Assembly: GCA_014381785.1 (NCBI GenBank)
Contig: JACNKZ010000035.1
Coordinates: 41,361-105,360 of the forward strand
Reading direction: 5' to 3'
Length of the DNA: 64,000 bases
DNA from: Kiritimatiellota bacterium
Lineage (GTDB): Bacteria; Verrucomicrobiota; Kiritimatiellia; Kiritimatiellales; Tichowtungiaceae
How positions within the stretch are numbered: the stretch's first letter is position 1; each line of letters opens with the position of its first letter. The translations under genes and the position numbers were made by a program. Below, one piece after another: positions 16,943 through 24,355 of the stretch. The notes under the pieces are model-generated. The model saw only the letters and a program-made list of their open reading frames with translations, searched no databases and had not been told where the DNA came from.

Positions 16943-17414
16943 GGACTCCCCTTTTGCCTTTTCGGGCTTTGAGTTCTTCTATCGCTTCAGCTTCGGCGCA
17001 TGAAATAAACGGCTTTCCTTTGCGCAACGTTCCGCAGAAGTAGCAGGCTTGCGCGGTCAGTCCCTTCGGGGTCTTATAAAACTCCGTTTCTGTCATTCGG
17101 TCACATACCGGGCACCATGCCTTCAGCTGCACGCCCAAGCGGTGAAACCGTGAACCCCTGAAAACCTTTTCGGATAGCAGAAGCCCGGCAAGGTCTCCGT
17201 TTATCATATTGCCCCAAGCGGTGACGGCCTGCCGCTGTAGGATTCGCTTTTCTTTATGCGTGAACGTGATTCCTTCCGGCGGCACAAGATAGGCGCGGAA
17301 ACCTTCTTGTTTTACGATCTTCGCTTGAATGATTTTCCCGGTCAGTGTCTCGATCTCGACAAGGGCGCGGACGTTTCCGGCATCGGTCAGGGGTTTGACT
17401 TTAAGCAGGTTCAC
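16923..17414 (-). CDS. Zinc-finger protein of the integrative element
   Basis: Starting at GTG 17414 gives 163 aa. A strong GGGGGG ribosome-binding site precedes it and its GTGA overlaps the upstream stop by 4 bp; the ATG at 17450 would overlap by 40 bp and is less likely. The N-terminal half (LLKVKPLTDAGNVRALVEIE, AKIVKQEGFRAYLVPP) has an SpoVG-like feel but is not certain. The C-terminal half has two CxxC pairs (CPVCDRMTETEFYKT...ACYFCG), a likely zinc ribbon. Followed directly by the polymerase gene, so it may act in DNA binding or replication. Confidence 0.7.
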   Translation of the reverse strand: MNLLKVKPLTDAGNVRALVEIETLTGKIIQAKIVKQEGFRAYLVPPEGITFTHKEKRILQRQAVTAWGNMINGDLAGLLLSEKVFRGSRFHRLGVQLKAWCPVCDRMTETEFYKTPKGLTAQACYFCGTLRKGKPFISCAEAEAIEELKARKGKRGVHETASL

Positions 17415-17869
17415 TTTGCACCCCCCTCGATAACTTTTATGTCCGGCCATAACGGGATGTTTATTTCCTCAAAGCTCGAACAGGTGCAAACGGCGCAGGG
17501 AGTAGAACATTTACAAGCGGACACGGGCGGGGGAGAAGCGGGGGGCGGCCTTTTCTTTGGCTTCTTGACCAATGAGTAACCCTGAAGGTCTAGCAGGCTT
17601 TCCCGTGCCGTAAACAGGCCTGTGAGTTCGTCGCAAGTCGCATTGAACTTTTTCAGCCAGTCGCGCAGGTCTTTGGCCTGTTCGTTTGCCGTCCGGCGGG
17701 CAAGCTCTTTGACGGCCTGTGCCAGTTGCGAATAGTAAGAATATTCGTATTCGACGGTTTCAATGCCCTTGCGGGTTTTGCGCTTCGGTTTCGTGTGGTC
17801 AAACAAAACATAATTGTTCGTGTCCAGAATCCCGATTGAATAGCTTCCTGCGGTGCATAGGGTTTTCAT
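17411..17869 (-). CDS. Hypothetical protein of the integrative element
   Basis: 152 aa, family not recognised. The N-terminus (SYSIGILDTNNYVLFDHTKP) is followed by a helical middle and a Pro/Cys-rich tail with CKCSTPCAVCTC, which could bind metal. ATGA-type overlap with the AlpA-like gene and GTGA overlap with the next gene show it belongs to one operon. A GGGGG ribosome-binding site precedes the ATG. Confidence 0.7.
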   Translation of the reverse strand: MKTLCTAGSYSIGILDTNNYVLFDHTKPKRKTRKGIETVEYEYSYYSQLAQAVKELARRTANEQAKDLRDWLKKFNATCDELTGLFTARESLLDLQGYSLVKKPKKRPPPASPPPVSACKCSTPCAVCTCSSFEEINIPLWPDIKVIEGGAK

Positions 17870-18138
17870 TACGCAACCCCCCGCTGTGCAAGAAGGGCTT
17901 CCACCTGTTCAGCAGGATAACGAACAGTCCGGGGTGTAATCTTGACGGGATGCAAAAGCTTCCCATCATATCTTTTGATTGAGCCGCTATGCAGGCAAAG
18001 AATATCTGCAACCTGCTTCCGTGTGAGTAATCGCGGCTTGCCCTCTGCGGGCTGTTTGATTGCGGAAAGAATCCGCTTCTTCTCTTCGGGTGTGGTGTCG
18101 CTCAAAACTAAAGTTGAGCCTGCTTCTGTGATGTTCAT
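17869..18138 (-). CDS. AlpA/MerR-like helix-turn-helix regulator (candidate excisionase)
   Basis: 89 aa from the ATG at 18138, which has GGGAG 7 bp upstream; another ATG at 18150 adds 4 residues. The segment RLLTRKQVADILCLHSGSIK plus RYDGKLLHPVKITPRTVRYPAEQVEALL is the usual short winged-HTH of AlpA/Xis-type proteins. It is the first gene of the operon and divergent in sequence from the integrase, with the regulatory region in between. Probable roles are excision control or operon regulation. Confidence 0.82.
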   Translation of the reverse strand: MNITEAGSTLVLSDTTPEEKKRILSAIKQPAEGKPRLLTRKQVADILCLHSGSIKRYDGKLLHPVKITPRTVRYPAEQVEALLAQRGVA

Positions 18139-18187
18139 GACTGCTCCCATTTAAGGTTTTATGGTTAAACGGGACTGCGCCCCGTGT

Positions 18188-18261
18188 TCCAAACCATTCG
18201 GAACAGTCACTTAATATATACACAAATTTACCTACGTCTACAAGCTTATTATGCGCATAAT
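18188..18261. promoter_or_regulatory. Regulatory region with palindromes before the AlpA-like gene
   Basis: A perfect 14-bp palindrome ATTATGCGCATAAT (18248-18261) and the imperfect GTTCC...GGAAC element (18188-18206, a relative of the TTCCAA palindrome) flank an AT-rich stretch. That stretch has a possible -10 (TATATT on the minus strand). Confidence 0.45.
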
Positions 18262-18365
18262 GCGCACAACGGCACATAAGCCAATGTTTGCAGGGGTTTC
18301 GTGATGCAAAATAAATTTCTTTAAATTTATTAAATCGCGCCTTCCAGCGCAATCTAAGCAACGTT

Positions 18366-19814
18366 TCAGCTCATATCCGCCATGCCGATCAGTTCGGCTT
18401 TTACCTGTTTCCAGTTTTTGGCGGTCATTCCTTGAAGCTTTTCGAGAATCCACGGCGGCACCGTCCGGGCGGTCGGTTCGGGTTCGTTCAGAGTCAGCAC
18501 CCCCGCAGTCCGGCGGGCGGTCTCTTCGTTTACGTGCGTATAGTGTGCGGTCATTGCCGGGTTGCTGTGCCCTATCACGTTCTGAATGACGGCTTGCGGA
18601 GTTCCGGCGGCGGCGTGCAATGAAACCCATGTATGGCGCAGGCTATGAAAACCAACTTCAACAACGGCGCGTTTGCAGGTCGGCTTTGCGCCTTTCTTCC
18701 CGCCCTCTTCCCATGCCTTCAGCGCGGCTTCGTAGGCTTCTTTTCCGGTGCCTTCTTTGACGGTCTGAATCCCGCAGGCTTTGAAGTGTTCCTGAATCTC
18801 GTTTGTAATATCTCCCCGGCGTGTATAAGAGCCTTTGCTGTTCTGGTGCGTGTAGCTTGCGGCGTAGTCCGGCAGAACATACCCTTTGCGTTTGGTCTTT
18901 GGAGTTTCGGAAAGCTTGGCAGTCAGGGCGGCGGGAATACCGATCAGAACAGGCTTGCCGTTCTTCGCGGTCTTGTTCGGCACCCGGCGAATCAGTCCAC
19001 GGTCTAAATCGACTTCTCCCCAAGTCAGGGTGCAACAATCCCCCAAGCGCAGGCCTGTGAAGGTGCCGATACAAAGCAGGGTTTGCAGGTCGCCCATTGC
19101 GGCTTCCAGAATCTCTTTGAGTTCGGCAAGGGTCAGTTCCCGGCGGCTGTTCGTTTTAAGATTCTTGCGGCGTATCTTTTCAAACGGGTTTGCTTTCAGT
19201 CCGGCGGTATCCTGTAGCACCCGGCAGAACAGCTTTAAAAAGCCGATATGCTTGTTGAAGGTGTTAGGGCTTGCCGTTCCCCCGTTCAGGGTCGCGGCGT
19301 AGTCTTGCGCGTGTTTCGGGGTAATATCGCGCAGGGCTTGCGGCTTCGGGTCTTGTGCAGAAAGCCACTTTTCAAAGCGTTGCCAGTGTCCGGCATAATC
19401 GCGCAGGGTATCGTCTCCGGTGTCGGGGCGGTCAGGGCTTTGCAGATACGTTTCCCAAGCTTCGGTAATCGGCAGAACCGGGGCGGCTTCTTCAATGGCC
19501 TGTTCCGTTTCTGTTTTGGCTTGTGCATAGGCGGCGGTCAAAGATTGAAGCTGTGCTTCCCGATTTCCTGCCCGCAGGGGGGCGGTCAGTCGCTTGCGTT
19601 CGGCTTCGGCTTTCCGCAGGTCGGTGATTGGTTTCCCGTCCGTCCCGGTCAGGGCGTGCCGTTGCCGTTTGCCTTCGATGGTGTATTGAATCCAGAAAAC
19701 CCCCGGCGTTTTAGAATCAAAGCGGTATTCCTGCCCGTCTTTGCTTCGTTTGTACAGTCTCCCGGTACCGCGTGCGCTTCTGGTCTTTGCTTTTGACTTG
19801 TCAGCCTTTGCCAT
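18366..19814 (-). CDS. Tyrosine recombinase (integrase)
   Basis: 482 aa. The catalytic residues are recognisable: Arg in GTFTGLRLGDCCTL, the HxxR box in FHSLRHTWVSLHAAAG, His in VIGHSNPAMTAHYTHV and the nucleophile Tyr in the same block. The N-terminus contains an SAM-like core-binding domain (about 120-230) and an AP2-like arm-binding region (YRFDSKTPGVFWIQY). AGGGGG precedes the ATG. It lies 130 bp from the right attachment site and presumably catalyses integration into the tRNA-Arg 3' end. Confidence 0.95.
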   Translation of the reverse strand: MAKADKSKAKTRSARGTGRLYKRSKDGQEYRFDSKTPGVFWIQYTIEGKRQRHALTGTDGKPITDLRKAEAERKRLTAPLRAGNREAQLQSLTAAYAQAKTETEQAIEEAAPVLPITEAWETYLQSPDRPDTGDDTLRDYAGHWQRFEKWLSAQDPKPQALRDITPKHAQDYAATLNGGTASPNTFNKHIGFLKLFCRVLQDTAGLKANPFEKIRRKNLKTNSRRELTLAELKEILEAAMGDLQTLLCIGTFTGLRLGDCCTLTWGEVDLDRGLIRRVPNKTAKNGKPVLIGIPAALTAKLSETPKTKRKGYVLPDYAASYTHQNSKGSYTRRGDITNEIQEHFKACGIQTVKEGTGKEAYEAALKAWEEGGKKGAKPTCKRAVVEVGFHSLRHTWVSLHAAAGTPQAVIQNVIGHSNPAMTAHYTHVNEETARRTAGVLTLNEPEPTARTVPPWILEKLQGMTAKNWKQVKAELIGMADMS

Positions 19815-19946
19815 GATGAACCCCCTTGTTTGTATCTGCTCCGAAGCGTTCCCGAAAAGCAGAGAATAAACAAGTTAAATCCACCTTAAGCCACGAAGGT
19901 TTTCACCATAACCCTATGAATAAAGGCTAAAGTCTGTTTTTAAAAT

Positions 19947-19994
19947 GGATTCCTAATCCGTAGGTCGTAGGTTCAAATCCTATCCGGGGCACCA
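19947..19994. other. attR-type site: duplicated tRNA-Arg 3' half
   Basis: 48 bp identical to 13524-13571. There is no 5' half, so it is not a second tRNA gene. Confidence 0.93.
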
Positions 19995-20014
19995 CCATTG
20001 CCTTCTTGAAACGC

Positions 20015-22096
20015 CTACCCTTTTGCGGGGCGGGCCTTTTTCTTTTCGGACTTTTGACGGTCGGCGGAAGGCAGGCGCAAGTCCATCAGATCGCCCTGGG
20101 TGGAGAGGATCAGCAGGCGGGTTTCGTCGCCAATATGCACCGGATACGGAAGAACACGCATCTGCAGCATCACTTGCACCTGGTTGGCGGTCAGGGTTAA
20201 ATTTTTATAAACGGGGTTGAGCACGAATTTACAGCCTTCTTTCCATCCGGAACAGCCGTAAGCCGTTTTGCCTTTGATGACTTCTTTTCCGCACCGCGGA
20301 CAGGCCCCGACGCGGTTCAAGTCGAGCTGACCGGTGCGGCCGGTTTCGATGACACCGCGGATGTAGTCGCTGATGCCGCCCATGAAGTCGGCATCGTTCA
20401 GTTCGGAGCGCTCAATCTGTTTGAGCTTTTCTTCCCATTCGCCGGTCATTTCCGGCGATTTCAGGAGCGGGTCCTGAATCAGCGCGATCAGGCAGCGGCC
20501 CATATCGGTGGCGCGGATCTGTTTTTTCTCGCGCCGGATGTAATTGCGGCGCAACAGCGTTTCAATAATGGCGGCGCGGGTGGCGGGTGTGCCGATGCCG
20601 CGTTCCTTTAAGGCTTCGCGCAGCGAGTCGTCGTCGACCCATTTTCCGGCGGCTTCCATGGCGCCGAGCAGGGAGTTTTCGCTAAAGGCCTGCGGCGGCT
20701 TGGTTTTGCCCTCGCGCAAATCCGGCTCGTGGGGGCCTGCTTCTCCCTTCTGAAAATCGGGCAGTTCTTGATCGTCGTCCTTCTTCTTTTTCTTCGGGAA
20801 AAGAGCGGTCCAGCCGGGTTCAATAATCTGGGTGCCTTTGGCTTGAAATTCGACTTCGGCGGAAACGCCGTCAACGGTGGTGATATTTTTGACGCATTCC
20901 GGATAGAAGGCGGCGATGAACTGAGTGACCACCGCGCTGTAGACGATCTGTTCGTTCCCGCCGAGATTCCCCGGCAGGATACCGGTGGGGATAATGGCAT
21001 GATGATCGGTCACTTTTTTGTCGTCGATGATGCGCTTGGTGAATGGCAGGTCCGCTAGATTGAGATGCGCGATCTGCTCGCCGCGGATTTTTTCCAACCC
21101 TTGGAAAATTTTAGGAATGCGCGGCTGCATATCTTTATTGAGGTAGCGCGAATCGGTTCGTGGATAGGTGACGAGCTTGGATTCGTAGAGAGTTTGGGTG
21201 GCGGCCAATGTGTCGGCGGCGGAAAGGCCGTGGGCTTTATTGACTTCGCGCTGCAGGGTGGTGAGGTCAAACAGCTGCGGCGGCTGTTCGGTTTTCTTTT
21301 TACCGCCGACCCCGGTGATCTCAAACGGCTGGCCGGTGATTTTCTCCAACAGCGGTTGGGCATTCTCTAGAGTCTGGAAACGGTCGCCGGTGTATTTAAA
21401 GGTGACGTCGCGATACTGAGTGGTCAGCTCCCAGAACGGCTTGGCGCGGAACTGGTCGATTTCGTCGTCGCGCTGAACAATCATGGCGAGCACAGGCGTC
21501 TGCACCCGGCCGACGCTCCAGAGAACACGGTCGTCGCCGCCGCCAATACGGCCGTGGCGGACGGTATGGTAGCGGGTGGCGTTGAGTCCGACGATCCAGT
21601 CGGATTCACTGCGGCAGCGCGCGGCGGCATAGAGCGCGTCGTATTCGTGGCCGTCTTTGAGGTTTTTAAAGGCCTCTTCGATGGCGTCGGGCGTGAGCGA
21701 GTTGAGCCAGAGGCGGCGGATCGGTTTTTCTTCGCAATTCGATAGAGCAAGGATGTAGCGGAAGATGAGCTCCCCTTCCCGCCCGGCATCCGTCGCGCAG
21801 ACAATTTCTTCGGCTTCCTCACAGAGCCGTTTGATCACCCCGAACTGTTCGTCGACCCCGCGGTTGCTGATGAGCTTGAGCCTAAATTCATCCGGCACAA
21901 ACGGCAGGGTGTCGAGCGACCAGCGCTGGAGCGCGGGATCGTATTCGCCCGGCTCTTGAAGCGTCACCAGATGCCCAAACGCCCAGGTAATGGCGCAACC
22001 GCGCCCTTCAATATAGCCGTTTTTTTTGTCGGTGATTTTGAGCACCTTGGCGATATCTCGGGCGACCGACGGCTTTTCTGTGATGACAACTTTCAT
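20015..22096 (-). CDS. topB: DNA topoisomerase III
   Basis: Type IA topoisomerase that decatenates and relaxes DNA by single-strand passage. From the ATG at 22096 the protein starts MKVVITEKPSVARDIAKVL, the standard TOPRIM start (693 aa). The upstream Met at 22147 adds residues from repeat DNA. Other marks are CATDAGREGELIFRYI (TOPRIM DxD region), SVGRVQTPVLAMIV, the catalytic Tyr in SKLVTYPRTDSRYL, and a C-terminal CPRCGKEV...YGCSGWKEGC zinc-ribbon-like segment. An in-frame TTTCCAA-CCC-TTGGAAA palindrome lies at 21091-21107. Confidence 0.95.
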   Translation of the reverse strand: MKVVITEKPSVARDIAKVLKITDKKNGYIEGRGCAITWAFGHLVTLQEPGEYDPALQRWSLDTLPFVPDEFRLKLISNRGVDEQFGVIKRLCEEAEEIVCATDAGREGELIFRYILALSNCEEKPIRRLWLNSLTPDAIEEAFKNLKDGHEYDALYAAARCRSESDWIVGLNATRYHTVRHGRIGGGDDRVLWSVGRVQTPVLAMIVQRDDEIDQFRAKPFWELTTQYRDVTFKYTGDRFQTLENAQPLLEKITGQPFEITGVGGKKKTEQPPQLFDLTTLQREVNKAHGLSAADTLAATQTLYESKLVTYPRTDSRYLNKDMQPRIPKIFQGLEKIRGEQIAHLNLADLPFTKRIIDDKKVTDHHAIIPTGILPGNLGGNEQIVYSAVVTQFIAAFYPECVKNITTVDGVSAEVEFQAKGTQIIEPGWTALFPKKKKKDDDQELPDFQKGEAGPHEPDLREGKTKPPQAFSENSLLGAMEAAGKWVDDDSLREALKERGIGTPATRAAIIETLLRRNYIRREKKQIRATDMGRCLIALIQDPLLKSPEMTGEWEEKLKQIERSELNDADFMGGISDYIRGVIETGRTGQLDLNRVGACPRCGKEVIKGKTAYGCSGWKEGCKFVLNPVYKNLTLTANQVQVMLQMRVLPYPVHIGDETRLLILSTQGDLMDLRLPSADRQKSEKKKARPAKG

Positions 22097-22642
22097 AGAT
22101 GAAGGCTCATTGTATTGAGCCGTTCTCTTCAAGAACACCCCAAACATCTATTTTTTGACAGGATTACAGGATAAGAACTAAACCACTAATCCACACTAAT
22201 CGGGATATGGGACTGAATAAAACAAAACGACCGAAAACAACGGGAAAAACACAAGTTCGCTTGTGTTCTGCCGCGGGCTTTCGGTCAATGTTCCGTCTCA
22301 GCGGAACAGCCGCCCCGCGGCGGCCTGTTTTCTTCTTTTCTCGTCCTGCGCCCACGCTTACAGCGTGGCAAGCTTTCGTGGCGAATTGCCTCCCCATCCC
22401 GTTAATCCTGTTTATCCCGTCAAAATATATTCCAGAGATGTTTTTCTTTTTAGTACTGACTTGAAAACTGAACGCCCTCAAACACCCGTGGTGGACCGAA
22501 CCATTGGAAAAGTCAATGAAAGGTTGCCTGTCCGCGGCAGGAAGAGTAAAAATCGAGCCGTTAGGTGGAACGGTTGCATAAAAACATAAAGATGTCCGTT
22601 CCAGTTGAGATGATGAATCACACCAGAAGGAGATGATCAGAG
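22097..22642. repeat. Repeat cassette between topB and the AAEMK-repeat gene
   Basis: Inverted arms TTTTGACAGGATTACAGGAT (22153-22172) and, in reverse, TTTTGACGGGATAAACAGG (about 22406-22425) enclose about 230 bp. That interior holds several GC-rich hairpins (GTTCCG...CGGAAC near 22290, CCGCGG near 22320, ACGCTTACAGCGT near 22363). A short reading frame inside looks like translated repeat, not a gene. Confidence 0.65.
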
Positions 22643-23092
22643 ATGAAGAAACTACTGCTACTTATTGCCGGAATGCTTATTTTTGCCGGAACCGCTATGG
22701 CTGACTGCGGCTCATGCGAAGGCGATGCCGAAGAAGCTAAAGAAAAAGCTGCTTGTGAATTAAAAACCGCCGCAGAGAAAGCCGAATGTGACATGGAAGC
22801 GGCTGAAATGAAAGCGGCCGAAATGAAAGCGGCTGAAATGAAAGCTGCCGAAATGAAGGCTGCCGGCGAAATAAAAGCGGCCGAAATGAAAGCGGCCGGC
22901 GAAATGAAAGCGGCTGAAATGAAGGCTTCCAGCGAAGTGAAGGCTGCCGAAATGAAAGCGGCTGAAAAACAAGAGGCCGCTGAGAAGAAAATGGAAGCTC
23001 AGAAAAAAATGATGGAAGAAAGCACAGACAAGGCGTCCGAGCAGGCTCAGGAAAAGCAGAAGAAATGGTGGAAATTCTGGGGCGGCGAATAA
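22643..23092 (+). CDS. Secreted AAEMK-repeat helical protein
   Basis: 149 aa. A clear signal peptide (MKKLLLLIAGMLIFAGTAMA) is followed by DCGSCEGD, then from about residue 50 an array of roughly ten AAEMK or AGE-M/I-K pentads and variants. A Lys/Glu/Gln-rich helix and the aromatic tail WWKFWGGE close it. The repeats predict a single long charged helix or coiled coil in the periplasm; the Trp-rich end may contact membrane. Function unknown, though apolipoprotein- or LEA-like and envelope-spacer roles are possible. AGAAGGAGATGATC ribosome-binding region; a strong terminator follows. Pentad number is likely to vary between strains. Confidence 0.75.
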   Translation: MKKLLLLIAGMLIFAGTAMADCGSCEGDAEEAKEKAACELKTAAEKAECDMEAAEMKAAEMKAAEMKAAEMKAAGEIKAAEMKAAGEMKAAEMKASSEVKAAEMKAAEKQEAAEKKMEAQKKMMEESTDKASEQAQEKQKKWWKFWGGE

Positions 23093-23113
23093 CCGGTCTG
23101 TTTTCCTATTACG

Positions 23114-23142
23114 AAAGCCCGGCGTATATGCCGGGCTTTTTT
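23114..23142 (+). terminator. Rho-independent terminator
   Basis: Perfect 10-bp stem AAAGCCCGGC/GCCGGGCTTT, 6-nt loop and a T-run, 21 bp after the AAEMK-repeat gene. Confidence 0.93.
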
Positions 23143-23218
23143 ATTGGCACCGTGCCCGTAGCTTGTTGATTACCCCTACAAAAATTAAAACATCCAGAAC
23201 CCTGTGCAACCGCACTTT

Positions 23219-23290
23219 TCAGGCAGAATGATTTTAAGACAGAATAATTTTTACAAGCAACTGCCACTGAACAGTTAATCATTCTGCCTA
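23219..23290. repeat. AGGCAGAATRATT-family element
   Basis: Left arm has two units (the second degenerate, AGACAGAATAATT); right arm has one inverted unit (AATCATTCTGCCT) after about 35 bp. No gene inside. Confidence 0.8.
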
Positions 23291-23348
23291 TGTTCCTTAT
23301 CGGTTGAGTCGGCATATTTCGAGAGTGATCAGCAAGAGCTGGACCTTA

Positions 23349-24191
23349 CTAACAGCCTGAAGCCCGAGCTCGCAGCTTGTCGAGCAGCTGATCGGAAACA
23401 TGAAGGGTTCCGAACCCGGTTCCCAGCCGCAGGTCGGGTGTGAGCGTCCCGTGGAAGTCGGTTCCGCCGGTAACGACCAGATCGAGCTCGGTACAAATTC
23501 GTTCCAACGCGAGCACCTGATGCGGCGCATGCGCCGGATGCAGCACCTCCAGCCCGCCCAGTCCATGCGGCAACAGCTGCCGGATCAGCCGGCGCAGTTT
23601 ATTGCTGGTGAGCTTCATCTGTCCGGGATGGGCGATCGCGGCCACGCCGCCCGCGCCGCAAATCAGCTCCACACACTGCTCCGGGGACAGCCGGCGGCGG
23701 TTGACGTAGGCGGCCTTATCTTTTCCGAGCAGCTGCTGATAGATTTTGTTCGGATGTTTAAAGTGTCCACGCTCCATTAGCGCGGCGGCGAAATGCGGCC
23801 GGCCGACCAGCTCATCGCCGGCATGCTTACGGACATCATCCATCGTCAGGTCGTAGCCCAGCGTGTTCAATCGAGCGAGCATCTGAATATTCCGCTCGGC
23901 GCGCCCTTGCCGCACCCAGGTGAGCGCCTCCTGAAGCGCAAGGTTCTCGTTATCAAATAGATAGCCAAGAATGTGCAGCGGAGTCCGGCCGAATTCGGCG
24001 CTGAGCTCGATCCCCGGGATCGTTTCAACGGAGGAGGCTTCCCCGGCAGCCATAAAGCGGTCAAATCCGGCGGTTGTGTCGTGGTCAGTCAATGCCAGCG
24101 CGGTCAGCCCGGCCTGCTCCGCGAGCGCAACCAGCTCCTCCGGGGTGCTGGTTCCGTCCGAAAAAATCGAATGGCAGTGCAGGTCAATCAT
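23349..24191 (-). CDS. PHP-domain phosphoesterase (RNase AM / nucleoside 3',5'-bisphosphatase type)
   Basis: 280 aa. The metal-binding motifs are DLHCHSIFSDGT at the N-terminus, LTDHDTTAGF (about 37-46), IPGIELSAEF, then AIAHPGQMKL and GGTDFHG near the C-terminus, as in the YciV/TrpH group. Such enzymes remove phosphates from 3',5'-bisphosphonucleotides or trim 5' RNA ends. Single gene on the minus strand, divergent from tkt. Confidence 0.9.
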   Translation of the reverse strand: MIDLHCHSIFSDGTSTPEELVALAEQAGLTALALTDHDTTAGFDRFMAAGEASSVETIPGIELSAEFGRTPLHILGYLFDNENLALQEALTWVRQGRAERNIQMLARLNTLGYDLTMDDVRKHAGDELVGRPHFAAALMERGHFKHPNKIYQQLLGKDKAAYVNRRRLSPEQCVELICGAGGVAAIAHPGQMKLTSNKLRRLIRQLLPHGLGGLEVLHPAHAPHQVLALERICTELDLVVTGGTDFHGTLTPDLRLGTGFGTLHVSDQLLDKLRARASGC

Positions 24192-24355
24192 GGTGATTCC
24201 AATGGAAAAACAGCCCTTACGGCCTGCGCTCCTTTCCCCCTCCGATATTTTCTCCTATTTCCTATTCGGAATTCCCCAGCGCTTTCGCTACTTTAATCGC
24301 GCTTTTTACTCTAATTTAAATTTTCCCAAATGACCACAGTAAGGAACAAAGAAAA

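Larger units (their letters stand above)
13524..19994. mobile_element. Integrative element in tRNA-Arg (about 6.4 kb)
   Basis: Bounded by 48-bp direct repeats of the tRNA 3' half. It encodes a tyrosine integrase next to the right end. Leftward of it runs an overlapping minus-strand operon: AlpA-like regulator, an unknown 152-aa protein, a zinc-finger protein and a family A DNA polymerase. A plus-strand cargo gene stands alone near the left end. There are no capsid, conjugation, helicase or primase genes. Its genes use strong G-rich ribosome-binding sites, and the cargo gene is clearly AT-richer than the rest. It resembles a small satellite-like or mobilisable island that relies on host or helper functions (inference). 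Confidence 0.9.

Noticed and set aside
19947-19994. Second tRNA-Arg gene
   Set aside because: Only the 3' half from the anticodon stem is present; no acceptor 5' strand or D-arm. It is the att duplication.
22164-22481. 105-aa minus-strand reading frame
   Set aside because: It spans the inverted repeat arms and hairpins, and its composition (Arg/Lys-rich, RRGAAVPLRR) looks like translated repeat DNA.
23219-23290. Transposase-bearing insertion sequence
   Set aside because: Only paired short units, no transposase frame and no target duplication visible.
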